The translations under genes were made by a program, and so were the position numbers. From Gigaspora rosea (taxonomy: Eukaryota > Glomeromycota > Glomeromycetes > Diversisporales > Gigasporaceae), in the NCBI GenBank assembly GCA_003550325.1, contig QKWP01000048.1:72561-136560 (forward strand): a stretch of DNA of 64,000 bases, in the 5' to 3' direction. Of this stretch, positions 34,868-44,532 are shown piece after piece; positions within the stretch are counted from its first letter, which is position 1; each line of letters starts with the position of its first letter. The notes under the pieces are model-generated. The model was not told the DNA's origin. It did no database searches and worked only from the letters and a program-made list of their open reading frames with translations.

Positions 34868-35231
34868 AGATTTTACTAAAACGCATCTATGGTGTTTTCC
34901 ACTATATTACACAAAACTATTAGAATAGCCAATCAAAATTTAAGATCAGGTGTAACAAAAAATTTTATTTTTTGTTTATTTTTTTAAAAAACATTCATAT
35001 CACAAAATTTTGCTTATGAAACCACCTTTGGGGCTCTAATAAAAAAAATTTCTTGCTAAATTTTGTATATACTAATGCTCCTAATAAAATCCCAGGCCTT
35101 ACCCTAATCTAAAGTAATTAAAATTTATTTTTTGTTTTGTAAAAATTTAGTTTTTTGTTTTTGTTACACAGATTTGCAAATCTAATTTACCTATAGTGGT
35201 AAAACACTATAAGTGCGTTTTATAATAATTG
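34868..35231 (-). mobile_element. MULE-type MITE, copy D (9-bp TSD)
   Basis: 364 bp flanked by perfect AAATTGTCT (34859-34867 and 35232-35240). The ends share TAAAACGCA and a TATGGTGTTTTCCACTATA-type palindrome at both sides. On the minus strand the interior follows the family order: a TTAGGG-like tract (about 35099), TTTTATTAGAG, GGTTTCATAAG (about 35017), TTTTTTGTTACACC. Confidence 0.82.
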
Positions 35232-35240
35232 AAATTGTCT

Positions 35241-37036
35241 TATTAATAAAGGTTGATTTACTTAATAAAAAATTTGCTAACAATGTATCAAAGTTGTCTT
35301 TTACAAGTTTATTTAATGTATTTTAATTTATAAAAATCACAAAATGGGTATAACTCCTAATCAATAATCAGAATTCGATAAAACAACTCCTATTTGATTC
35401 AGCTTACTGAAATGGTTCTAATTAGCTATAAGCAGCCTCTGTAAAGTTGCTAGTTAATGAAATAGGAGGTATTAAAGATCTAACCTTAAATCTACAATCT
35501 GATTGGATAGATGATTGCTACAAGCAAAAATGTCATATATGACAGATCTAAAAGATATAGTTTTTAAAGCATAAATTTTATAGGATTTTAAAAATGGTGT
35601 ACCTCCTTGTATCATGCGATCGGCATGACATATACAGTAATACATTATTTTTTCAATTTTAATTTATTAAATTATATTGATATACATACTAATGTAATCA
35701 TTTAAAAATTTTTTATTATATAGATTATCGTGCGTAATGAATGTTTTTGAATATTGTTGCTTTTAAAAAACTAAAAAACAATCTGTACTAATTTAATACT
35801 CGTTACATAAACAGTTCAAACAAATAATCCAAACAACTCTAATTACAGTATACTAAAAAAAACCTAAAGCCAACTATTACACTCCGAACCTCACTCTAAT
35901 CCTAACTAACGAATTCAAGAACTATGCAAAAATTACTACTGAAGGGAATCTAACGATGAATTGAACCTTACCCTAACCCTAACTAACAAATCTACAAAAT
36001 ATATTAAAATCCACTACGAAGGGAATCTAATGACAAATTTATCACTAGCAATGAGCAGCAAAGTGACAAAGCCACAAACCCACAACATATATAGAGCCAC
36101 AGCGTCAAATTCACACCAATGACGTACGTGCTCAAGGGACGAGTGAAAACTATCTGAAGAAAAGAAATGATTGCTAGTTGAGTATGTTCGCAAACCAAGA
36201 AAACAAATGCAACAACAAAATGATAGTACCCACCAAAAGCTGAAAGAAAACAAAAAAAACAATATTACCCTAATTATAGTACCTATCCAAACTAGCAGTA
36301 TTATCTAGAAAAAAAGCGTTAGTAATGCGCTTATATCTCAAAACAAGAATCAGGAACAAATAGAATTATACTTTCCAGAATTCCTAACACAGCCCACCAA
36401 AAGCTAAAAAAAACAAAAAAGCAATTTCACCAAGCAACATCACTATAATTATAGTGCACTAGCTGTATTACCTAAAAAAAACGCGTTAGTAATGTACTTA
36501 TAGCTCAAAACAAGAACCAGGAATGAATGGAATTAGACTTCCCAGAATTCCTAACAAAGCCCTTCGAAATCACTAATGCGATAGCAAAAAATCCTGTTAC
36601 CAAAAAGGAAGGTATTAGTAATTTAAAAAGAAAGAAATAATTAGTTAAGCCCATGCACAAACTGAAAAGAATATCCAAAAACGATAAAATCTTGTTACCT
36701 GAAATGGCAGCAGTGGAATTACACCAGTAATGCATTAATGGCAGCACTAGTATAACGACACCAGTAATGATGACACCAGTAACGACAAAACAAAAATGAC
36801 AATACCAGAAATGATGAAATCAAAATCCTGTTATCTGAAAAAAAGTAGTTAAACGCATAACAATAAATAGCAAAAAAAATCAAAAATGCAAAAAAAATGA
36901 TGATTATTATTAATGATTATCAGTTTATATCCCCATTATTAGGGGTGCACCATAGTGCATGGTGCACCAAAATATAATTTTCTATTTTGTATATTTTATT
37001 TATTAAATATATATTATTTATTACATATATTATATT
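35241..37036. repeat. Intergenic with imperfect tandem duplications
   Basis: A 77-bp duplication (35886-35962 / 35963-36040) contains CCCTAACCCTAACTAAC. A duplication of about 165 bp (36229-36392 / 36393-36560) is marked by GCGTTAGTAATG and CCAGAATTCCTAAC. CACCAGTAATGATGACACC repeats lie at 36722-36800, and a GGTGCACC palindrome at 36949-36966. Minus-strand open stretches at 36004-36262 and 36505-36747 are Cys/Phe-rich and unconvincing. Confidence 0.5.
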
Positions 37037-37370
37037 GAATTTTACTAACTATAACTGGCGGTGATCATCACCGATGTGCAATTAACCAATAAATTTGCAG
37101 GATCAGGTGTAATGTGCAAATTAGTTCATGTAACAAAAATAAAGATTTTTTTAAAAAAATGCTAATATCTCAAGAATTCGTCTATGAAACTATCTTTGAC
37201 ATTCTAACAAAAAAAATTTCTTGCTAAATTTTGCATATATCAGACACTCTGCTAAAATCCCAGGCCTCACCCTAACCCTAAAGTGAATGAAATGAACTTT
37301 TTTTTGTTTTATCATTATTGGTTAATTACATACCGGTGATGATCACTACCGGTTATTTGTAGTTAAATTC
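37037..37370 (-). mobile_element. MULE-type MITE, copy E (9-bp TSD)
   Basis: 334 bp flanked by perfect TATTATATT (37028-37036 and 37371-37379). The ends GAATTTTACTAACTATAAC and (inverted) GAATTTAACTACAAATAAC continue into CGGTGATCATCACC and GGTGATGATCACTACC. The interior reads, on the minus strand, TTAGGGTTAGGGTGAGG, then TTTTTTGTTAGAATG, then GTTTCATAG. Confidence 0.85.
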
Positions 37371-37501
37371 TATTATATTTATTCTATTTATACTATATAT
37401 TTATTAAGGGATGTGCTATTTATCATGTAATATTTTTTACTTAATAGCTACCCTATCCATATATGGTATGATCACCCTAAATTTTAATTCTGATAGTTAA
37501 T

Positions 37502-37734
37502 TTTTATTTTTTTTTTTTAACTAGCAGCCCTGCCTTTATTAATAAGAATTACATATACATGCACTAAGTTTACTTCTATAATACTATATACTTTAAACTT
37601 TTCTATATCTAATAAAGACTCACTCGACTTCAACGAAGCCCAGGTGCGACCTGCCATAACAGCCATTTCCCTCTTTTTAAAGCCCTCAACTCACTGAGAG
37701 TTATTTAAACGTCCACAGGTGGAGGCTGTTATCC
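37502..37734 (-). mobile_element. Poly(A) retroposon with 17-bp TSD
   Basis: A 233-bp insertion in minus orientation: a T-run (37502-37518) is the tail, preceded on the minus strand by TTAATAAAGG. It is flanked by perfect TAATTCTGATAGTTAAT (37485-37501 and 37735-37751). The internal part is GC-richer (CGACCTGCCATAACAGCC). It may be a distant relative of the insertions at 34273 and 54180 (shared GTTTAAAT, GTGAGTTG). Confidence 0.85.
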
Positions 37735-37795
37735 TAATTCTGATAGTTAATATAACGACTAATATTTATAATATATTATATAAATGTATATAATA

Positions 37796-38262
37796 TTAAA
37801 TAACTCTTGATCTACTGGTCCGTTTTGAATGATTTTACTACCAAAATGTTCATCTCAATGAGACGATTCTAACAAGTCCAAAATCATTAAAATCGAATTA
37901 CAGGGTCACAAGATTGCTAAGGTTTTGCATTTATATATATATATATGTTGTGCCCGGATTTGGAATTTGTCACAATTTGGAATCTGGCCTAATCCTCCTC
38001 TAACACTAGCCCTAACCCTAACCTTAAAGTTATCTAAAGTTCTAATTCTGCTACAAAATTCTTATTTGGGACAGCCCGATTCCAAATTGGGCACCAGGGT
38101 ATAGCATATATATTAAAATTTATATATATAATAATACAAAACTTAACAATTTTGTGACTCTGTAATTGGTTTTAATGGATTTGGGCTTGTTAGAATCACC
38201 TTATTGAGATGAACATTTTGGTAGTATAATCATCCAAAATGGACCATAAAAAAAGTTACTTA
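37796..38262. mobile_element. GATCTACTGG-family foldback element with nested insert
   Basis: Arms 37800-37930 and 38130-38262 are reverse complements (shared CCAAAATGTTCATCTCAAT). The family recurs at 49143-49480, 49498-49545 (truncated), 53470-53745 and as a fragment at 2815. The centre is occupied by a smaller element at about 37948-38098. Confidence 0.65.
37948..38098. mobile_element. Short MITE with GTGCCC ends, nested
   Basis: Inverted ends GTGCCCGGATTTGGAAT and (inverted) GTGCCCAATTTGGAATC. The interior has CCCTAACCCTAACC, as in the MULE-type MITEs. No TSD could be fixed because of the flanking AT dinucleotide runs. Confidence 0.6.
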
Positions 38263-38750
38263 ATATTAAATAATATATATATTATATATATATATATTAT
38301 ATGCTATATAATTTAATATATATGTTATATATATTATATATAGACATGATCACTATCCTGACCAATGTATCCATGGCATAAATCATATGATAAATGGCAT
38401 GCCCCTAATAGTAGTTGTAATATATTACATATATAGTAGATAGACTCTATGATATTTGTAAAAAATCAAAAAGTATTAAAGCATCCAATATAGACCCCAA
38501 GTTCAATATTGAGTTTTCATACGCTTTCACTAATAAATACAACTTTTTACAATACAAATTAAACAATTATTAGTATTCTCATATACTTTTAATTGTAGTT
38601 ACTTTTATAATTGCAAAATTACTTTAAATCTTCTTTGTTAAGTTTTGTAAAAATACTATATCAACTTAGATAAATTATAGTAACAAGTAAGGTTATACAA
38701 AGTATTCATTTTCCAAGGTTGCTCTAATTACCTACTAACTTTAAAGAAGT
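38263..38750. other. AT dinucleotide-rich spacer
   Basis: TA/AT runs at 38265-38345, then plain AT-rich sequence. No gene seen. Confidence 0.4.
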
Positions 38751-39940
38751 GAATATGGGATAACAGCATAAAGCTAAAATTAATTAGAAAATCTTATATT
38801 TTACAAATTTTTATTAATTAATTCTAACTTTGTGCACTAAATAAACTTGTTTGAAACCTAAAAATAGAGGTCTGACTTAGTGAAATATATATTTGAATAT
38901 TTACTGAATAATCAAATATTCAAATATTAATTTTTTCAATGAATGAATATTCGAATATTTAAAATTTCACTGAATATATTTATTGAATATTCATTGAATA
39001 TATATATATATAATTTTATAACTTTATTTTATTTTTTAATAATTTATTTGCAATTTTATTGGCTAATTTAAATAAAATAGTTAATAATTTTTTAAAATTG
39101 AAATATTGGGTCTGTGCCTTGAAAATGACCTTATGGACTATATAGATTTTATGAATAAAAATTAAAATTTCTAGCCATCCAATAATCAAATTTAAATAAT
39201 TTTCTATTTTATTTTGTAGAACTCGCTAAGCTCTACAAAATAATAAAAGTTTATTTGAATTGGATTACTGGATGGCTAAAAATTTAATTTTTATTTATAA
39301 AATCTACATAGTCCCGTAAGGTCATTTTCAAGGTACAGACCCCATATATTTAATATTCAATGAATATTCAATAAAATTTTGAATGAATATTCAAATACTA
39401 AAAAATTGAATAAATAAATATTCAGGTACTAATTTTTTGAACAAGTTAGACCTTTACCTAAAAATGTATCAAATTGGTAGAATTTATTTGAAATTTAGAA
39501 AATAGATGCATAATTTTGGATTTTTGATCAAAAAAATCAAATTTAAGCTTCTTTTTTCAAATTTCAAGCAAAATAAAAAAATTTTGCAAATTTTTTTTAG
39601 ACTGGATAAGTTTACCTAGTGCATTAAGTTGGTAAAATCTTGTAAATTGTAAAATTTTATAGAATTTTATTAATAAAGTTCTATAAAATCTTATAATTCA
39701 CAAAATTTTACCAATTAATTCTTACTTTATATACTAAGAAACTTATTTAAAATTTAAAATACAGTAGATTAATTTAGCAAAATATTTTTATTTTACTTGA
39801 AATTTAGTGAATAGATATATAATTTTAGATTTTTGATCAAAAAAGTTAAATTTAAGCATCTTTTCTCCAAATTTAAAGTAAAATAAAAATAATACTACCA
39901 ATTTAATGTATTTTTAGAAAAACAAAAGTTATTTGAGAGT
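38751..39940. repeat. Diverged copies of the 327-bp palindromic family, split by a hAT-type insert
   Basis: 38751-38864 and 39457-39940 carry the AAATTTTATTAATAAA-type palindrome and the 'ATGCATAATTTTGGATTTTTGAT' style arm seen at 55062-56180 and 59750-60180, but are heavily mutated. The family copy was cut at CCTAAAAA by the element at 38865-39456. Confidence 0.55.
38865..39456. mobile_element. hAT-type non-autonomous element with GAATATTC arrays
   Basis: 592 bp with ends TAGAGGTCTGACTT and (inverted) TAAAGGTCTAACTT, flanked by perfect 8-bp CCTAAAAA (38857-38864 and 39457-39464). Subterminal zones 38885-39000 and 39345-39440 repeat GAATATTCAAATATT-type motifs in both orientations. The centre (39105-39350) is a separate foldback of about 245 bp (arms with CTTGAAAATGACCTTA), probably a further insertion. 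Confidence 0.8.
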
Positions 39941-40237
39941 TGATTTCTTTCTCCAAAAACTGTACAGAAGAAAAATTTAGTATAGAGCATAAACTATATT
40001 AAAAAAATGTCCAACTCAAATAATAAAAAAGAAAAGAATTCAAAAATAAACAGTAGTTTAATAAGTACACTTTGTACAAAACTATTAGGTAAAAGGTTAA
40101 AAAGAAAATTTACTTTGAAAAAAATTTTTTTGTTAAAAATTTGGAAATTTCCTTTAGACCCAGTATAGCAGATCTGTTATAATCAATCTAATTTTGTATT
40201 GATAAACAAACAAATAGCAACCAAACAAGTAAACAAA
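39941..40237. other. AT-rich spacer
   Basis: No feature recognised. Confidence 0.35.
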
Positions 40238-41011
40238 AGCATATAAGAAACTCGTATTTTTATGGAAAATCACAGGTTATACTATTTGTGTAATTGGCTG
40301 ATTGATATAGATCCAAACGTGATTATTAACCAATCAAATCAATTAAAAATTCTCTCAATACGCGAAATACGTGAAAAAATGAATTTATTATTAATGAAAG
40401 CAAAGCATTTTTAATACTAAAGTAATTTTATTCTATTATTTCAACTATTAGAATTTACTAAAAATGCGTTACATCTAACATGCTACTACTCTATAGTATA
40501 TACTACTGTAATTACCATTATATTTATTATAAGAGATAATTTCTTTTTTGTTTGATATTGATATAATACGTATATGTGTCGTAGTTCAGATAAAATAAAC
40601 TGTGTTAAAGTATTTATATTGCGTAGCCTGTTGAATAAATGTATAAAGTTTTATGTTAGTATAACACTCACGGTTTAACAATTTATAAATCTATTGTTTG
40701 GCTTCATAATTTAAACGTAGTAGAAACTCAATAAACTTAGCCAATTATCAAACACCCTACCTTTGTTCTTATGAAAACTTTCTGGGGAAAGCGATTGAAA
40801 ACGATTGGAAAAGATTTTCTACTAGAAACACTCAAAATGAAGAAATTTTACTTATAAAAAGGAGTGCCTTGAGTTTAACTTATTATGGTTAAATGGATAG
40901 TAGAATTGCCGGTTTTTAGACTACAATCGTATATCAAATTTTCAATTGCCCATATAAATAGTTTGTGTAATAGTCTTTTCGGTTCTATAAGATACGAGTT
41001 TCTTATATGCT
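40238..41011. mobile_element. MULE-type non-autonomous element, 774 bp, intact ends
   Basis: Perfect 20-bp inverted ends AGCATATAAGAAACTCGTAT (40238-40257; complement 40992-41011). They are flanked by perfect 9-bp repeats GTAAACAAA (40229-40237 and 41012-41020). The interior has no ORF longer than about 60 codons and is unrelated to the other MITEs. Lack of decay in ends and TSD suggests a young insertion. Confidence 0.88.
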
Positions 41012-41020
41012 GTAAACAAA

Positions 41021-41679
41021 CCAGTCACATATAAACAAGGAAAATATATTACAGGTACCCAATTAAGAAACATCTAGAAGCTATAGAACTCGATATTATA
41101 GTCAAAGTATACAATAGTAAAGTAAAAATTACAAAATAATATAGAGCTATAAAGATTAGAAAAGAGTTGCAATTTAAAATAGGTTTAGAACTTAAAGTAC
41201 AAAAATTTCTTTCTAAAAGAACATGAAGAACAGACACATATTTTAAAAGAAGCAAAAACCAGAATGCTCAAAAAAGACAAAAGAATTGCTAAATATATAG
41301 AAATGAAAAAAGTAGAAATAATATATATAGTTAGTCAACTATTAGAAATATATAGCTGTATTGAGCAAAAGAAAGATAGAAATTTTGAGATCTCAAAGGA
41401 AGCAATAAACTAATCAAAATGAAATTAGAGCTAAAAAAAAAGAGTAAAAGTTTTTTAGTAGTAAAAAAAGTGATATAAACAGATACAGAAATTAAAATCA
41501 AAGAAGAAAGAGATTTTAAAAAGAGCTTTTACTTTTACTAGAATTGGAATATGATACTATGGACTACAGAATAGAAGAAATTAAGGAAAGGTCAAAGAAA
41601 AGTAAAACACAAACATGAAAAAAAAGACCAAGAAAAGAATTAATCACAAAGAGTATTTGTTGATGGTGTAACTAGAATA
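41021..41679 (+). other. A-rich decayed coding-like stretch, left of the mariner
   Basis: From about 41215 the sequence is purine-rich with Lys/Glu codons in several frames, as in a degraded coiled-coil coding region. It resumes at 43371 after the Tc1 insertion. I cannot assign it to a family. It may be the 5' part of a decayed LINE like the one at 56396. Confidence 0.3.
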
Positions 41680-43368
41680 CAGTGGCCTACCATATTATTG
41701 TGGATACTTTTTAAAAATTTATAAGTCGGGTTCAGGTAAATAAATATAGCGCAAAATTTATATTACGGTTTAAGCAGTTCTTAAGCGCAATATACTAAAA
41801 TTTCACACGATTTCATTAGGTCATGTGGAAGTTATGCAGAAAATTCGATGAACTTCCATTTTTGGATTTGACCAAAAATCGGTTTTGAATTTTTTGAATT
41901 TTTTTGCTTTTACTAAAAAATTCACCGAAGATTGTACTCATTTTGGATTAACTTAAAATTTAGCCCACATGTAGTATGACACTGTGCCAATATAATGCCG
42001 TATAACAAAGGCTAGGTTTGTATGACAGATCAGTATAATAATACGTATTCTTTTTTTTTCTCACAAAACAATGGGTAGTTGTAAAGTCTTAACAAAAGAC
42101 CAAAGGGGCGCAATAATTCATGGCCACCAACGAGGTGATTCGATTCGTACTATTGCAGCAGCTGTTGGGTGCAGCAAATCCATTGTACAAAATATTATTC
42201 AAGAGTATCGTCAAGTAGGAGCAGAGTCAAAAAAAAAAAAAGACCTGGACATCCTAGGCTTCTTTTACTTACTAACCGTGAAAACCTAAAAAACTTTGTA
42301 ACTGATGGCAATTAATGTCTCAATCTTACCCAAATTACTAACCTTTTTAACCACCAAAATAAGCAAAAAAAATTTCTAGAAGTACCGTGCATCGTGCTTT
42401 GCACGGTGAAAAATTGAAATCATGTGTTGCCACTCAAAAACTGTTGATTACTGAAGAAAATAGACAAAAAAGGCTTGACTGGGCTCATGCACATAAAAAT
42501 TGGACTGTCCGGCACTTCAAACGTATATTGTGGTCAGATGAAACCATGTGTCGTCTCTTTCAGGGCTTTTGTGGTCTTGTTTGGCATGAGTCTCATGAAA
42601 AATGGGATTTGGATTGCTTAAGTGGAACCATAGGTCGTAGCAAAGGTCGCATGTATTTGGGCTGCTTCTCCTAGTATGGGCTTGGGCCTATTGTTTCACT
42701 TAAATCCTCAGTTACTGGTAATTCTTACGTTAAAATTCTCCATGGGTACGTTCTTCCCGGCTTAAAAAAATTTCCATTGAGTAATAATCGTGGTCGTTCC
42801 ATCTTTTAGCAAGACAATGCCAGACCTTATACTGCAGACGTTGCAAAGGCATTTATGGTAAAAAATCAGATTAGATAGATGGATTGGCCCCCTCAGAGCC
42901 CCGACCTTAACCCAATAGAAAACATGTGGTCCATGGTTAAAAGGTCTCTGCGCCACTGGTAACCTGAAAGAGCTGGATGCCCTTGTCAAAAAGGCATGGA
43001 TTGACGTACCACCTGAGTACTATCATAGGCTTATTACAAGCATGCCCGATCGGGTTGTTGCTTGTATTAATGCAGGAGGGGGACCTATAAAGCATTAAAC
43101 CATAATTAGTTTTTTGTTTTTGTAAAAAAAAAAAATTTTAAATAAAAACAAAAAAAAATTTGAATTTTGTTTTTCGGTCAAATGAAAAAAACCATGTTTA
43201 TGGTTTTTTTGCATAACTTCTGTGCAACCTACTAAAATTACACAAAAATTTAATATATTATATTCTAAGATCTGCTTAGCACATGATATAAATTTCGTGC
43301 TTGTTTACTTACCCAAACCCGATTTATAAATTTTTAAAAAGTGTCTACAATAATATGGCAGTCCACTG
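41680..43368 (+). mobile_element. Tc1/mariner transposon, 1689 bp
   Basis: Ends CAGTGGCCTACCATATTATT and (inverted) CAGTGGACTGCCATATTATT belong to inverted repeats of about 180 bp. They are flanked by the TA dinucleotide duplication (41678-41679 and 43369-43370). It carries a single broken transposase. Length, TA target and CAGTGG ends are typical of Tc1-like elements. Confidence 0.9.
42071..43098 (+). pseudogene. Tc1-type DD34E transposase, broken
   Basis: The start ATG at 42071 precedes an N-terminal helix-turn-helix (RGAIIHGHQRGDSIRTIAAA). Next come the RPGHPRL linker, STVHRALHGE, WSDET (first Asp, about 42537), QDNARPYTADVA (second Asp, about 42815) and WPPQSPDLNPIENMW (Glu, about 42920). 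Exactly 34 residues separate the second Asp from the Glu. The C-terminus ends PIKH with a stop at 43096-43098. Breaks are frameshifts in A-runs near 42235 and 42368, a frameshift near 42960, and in-frame stops near 42325, 42672, 42808 and 42876. The protein would cut at the element ends and insert at TA. Confidence 0.88.
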
Positions 43369-43370
43369 TA

Positions 43371-43905
43371 GTTAAAAAAAGAAGTACAAAAAGATAGTGA
43401 TAGAGAATAAAGGAGAAAACAAATAGTCTCTTAATAAAGAGGTAAGAATGGATGTAGAAAAATTATAGAAAACCTTGTCACACATATGTCAAAACTAGTT
43501 TTGAAGGATGAAAGCTCTAGTATAGCACATGAATTTTATAGGGATAAGAAAGTAAATAAAATGCCATTAGTAAAATAACAAGATATCAAAAGGTGGTACA
43601 AACAAGAAGTGTAAATATACAAGGGAAATTTACATATCATTAAAATTTGATGCAAGGCATATTAGAAGATGTTTAAGCATTTTCAGTAAAGCAAATATTA
43701 TATCCTAAAATAATCAAGCTGAAACCAAGGCAGTATATTTAAGTGTTGAGCCAAAAAGTAAAAAAAGAAAATAGGAGCTTATTAGTAGCTAGACTATAGC
43801 TACAGAAGACAAAAAGCTAATAATAATTATATAGGTTTTTATAATAGAAAAGGATTGCTCAAGCATAATCATTATAGAACAAAAGTTAAAAATATGCCTA
43901 AAACT
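43371..43905 (+). other. A-rich decayed coding-like stretch, right of the mariner
   Basis: Continuation of the purine-rich block at 41215-41679. Short protein-like runs such as LKPRQYI and KVKKENRSLLVARL appear in shifting frames. The family is not recognised. Confidence 0.3.
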
Positions 43906-44190
43906 TAGGGTTCCGCAATTTGATTTGATCTTCAAATATTTGAATCAAATATTTGATCAAATTCAAATTCAAATTTGACTATATTTGATTTGATCAAATT
44001 CAAATATGGCCAAATTTGATTTGATTTGGCAAATATTTGATTTGATTTGAAAATTACTATTAAAAATTCAAATTCAAATCAAATTCAAATTCAATATTTG
44101 AATCATATCAAATTCAAATCAGAGTTAATTTGATTTGATCAAATTCAAATTGACCCAATATTTGATTTGATTTAAATTTGAGAAACTCTA
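43906..44190. mobile_element. hAT-type non-autonomous element with TTTGATTTGATC arrays
   Basis: 285 bp with ends TAGGGTTCCGCAATTT and (inverted) TAGAGTTTCTCAAATTT, flanked by perfect 8-bp CTAAAACT (43898-43905 and 44191-44198). Almost the entire interior is ATTTGATTTGATCAAATTCA in alternating orientation. Confidence 0.82.
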
Positions 44191-44529
44191 CTAAAACTGC
44201 ATCAGAGGAACTATTGCTAAGACAAACAAAAAAATATAGTGTTAAATCAGCATTTATTCCAAATAATAGAAATAGTAATCCAAGAAGTTTAGCTTAACTA
44301 TATTTTGAATCCAAAGAAGGCATAGTGAAGGCAAAAAAAATAAATCTTTTTTATTATTATACACATTTATTCTGAATATGAGATCCTTATAAAGAGGAGA
44401 TATCAAACTACAACCAGGAGATAGTTAGAGTAATAACTAAAAAAGAAAAGGAAACCAGGAAATACAAAGAAAATATTCACAGAAAAAGAAAATAATATGA
44501 AAAATATAACTATAAACATAAATAAAAAA
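44191..44529 (+). other. A-rich stretch before the LINE
   Basis: Continues the purine-rich coding-like debris. The last 16 bases before the LINE (44514-44529) are its target duplication. Confidence 0.4.
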
Positions 44530-44532
44530 TCA

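Noticed and set aside
36004..36747. Minus-strand frames with hydrophobic and Cys-rich text that look membrane-like
   Set aside because: They fall in an imperfect tandem duplication with low codon complexity. The frames do not agree between the duplicated units, and no family is recognisable.
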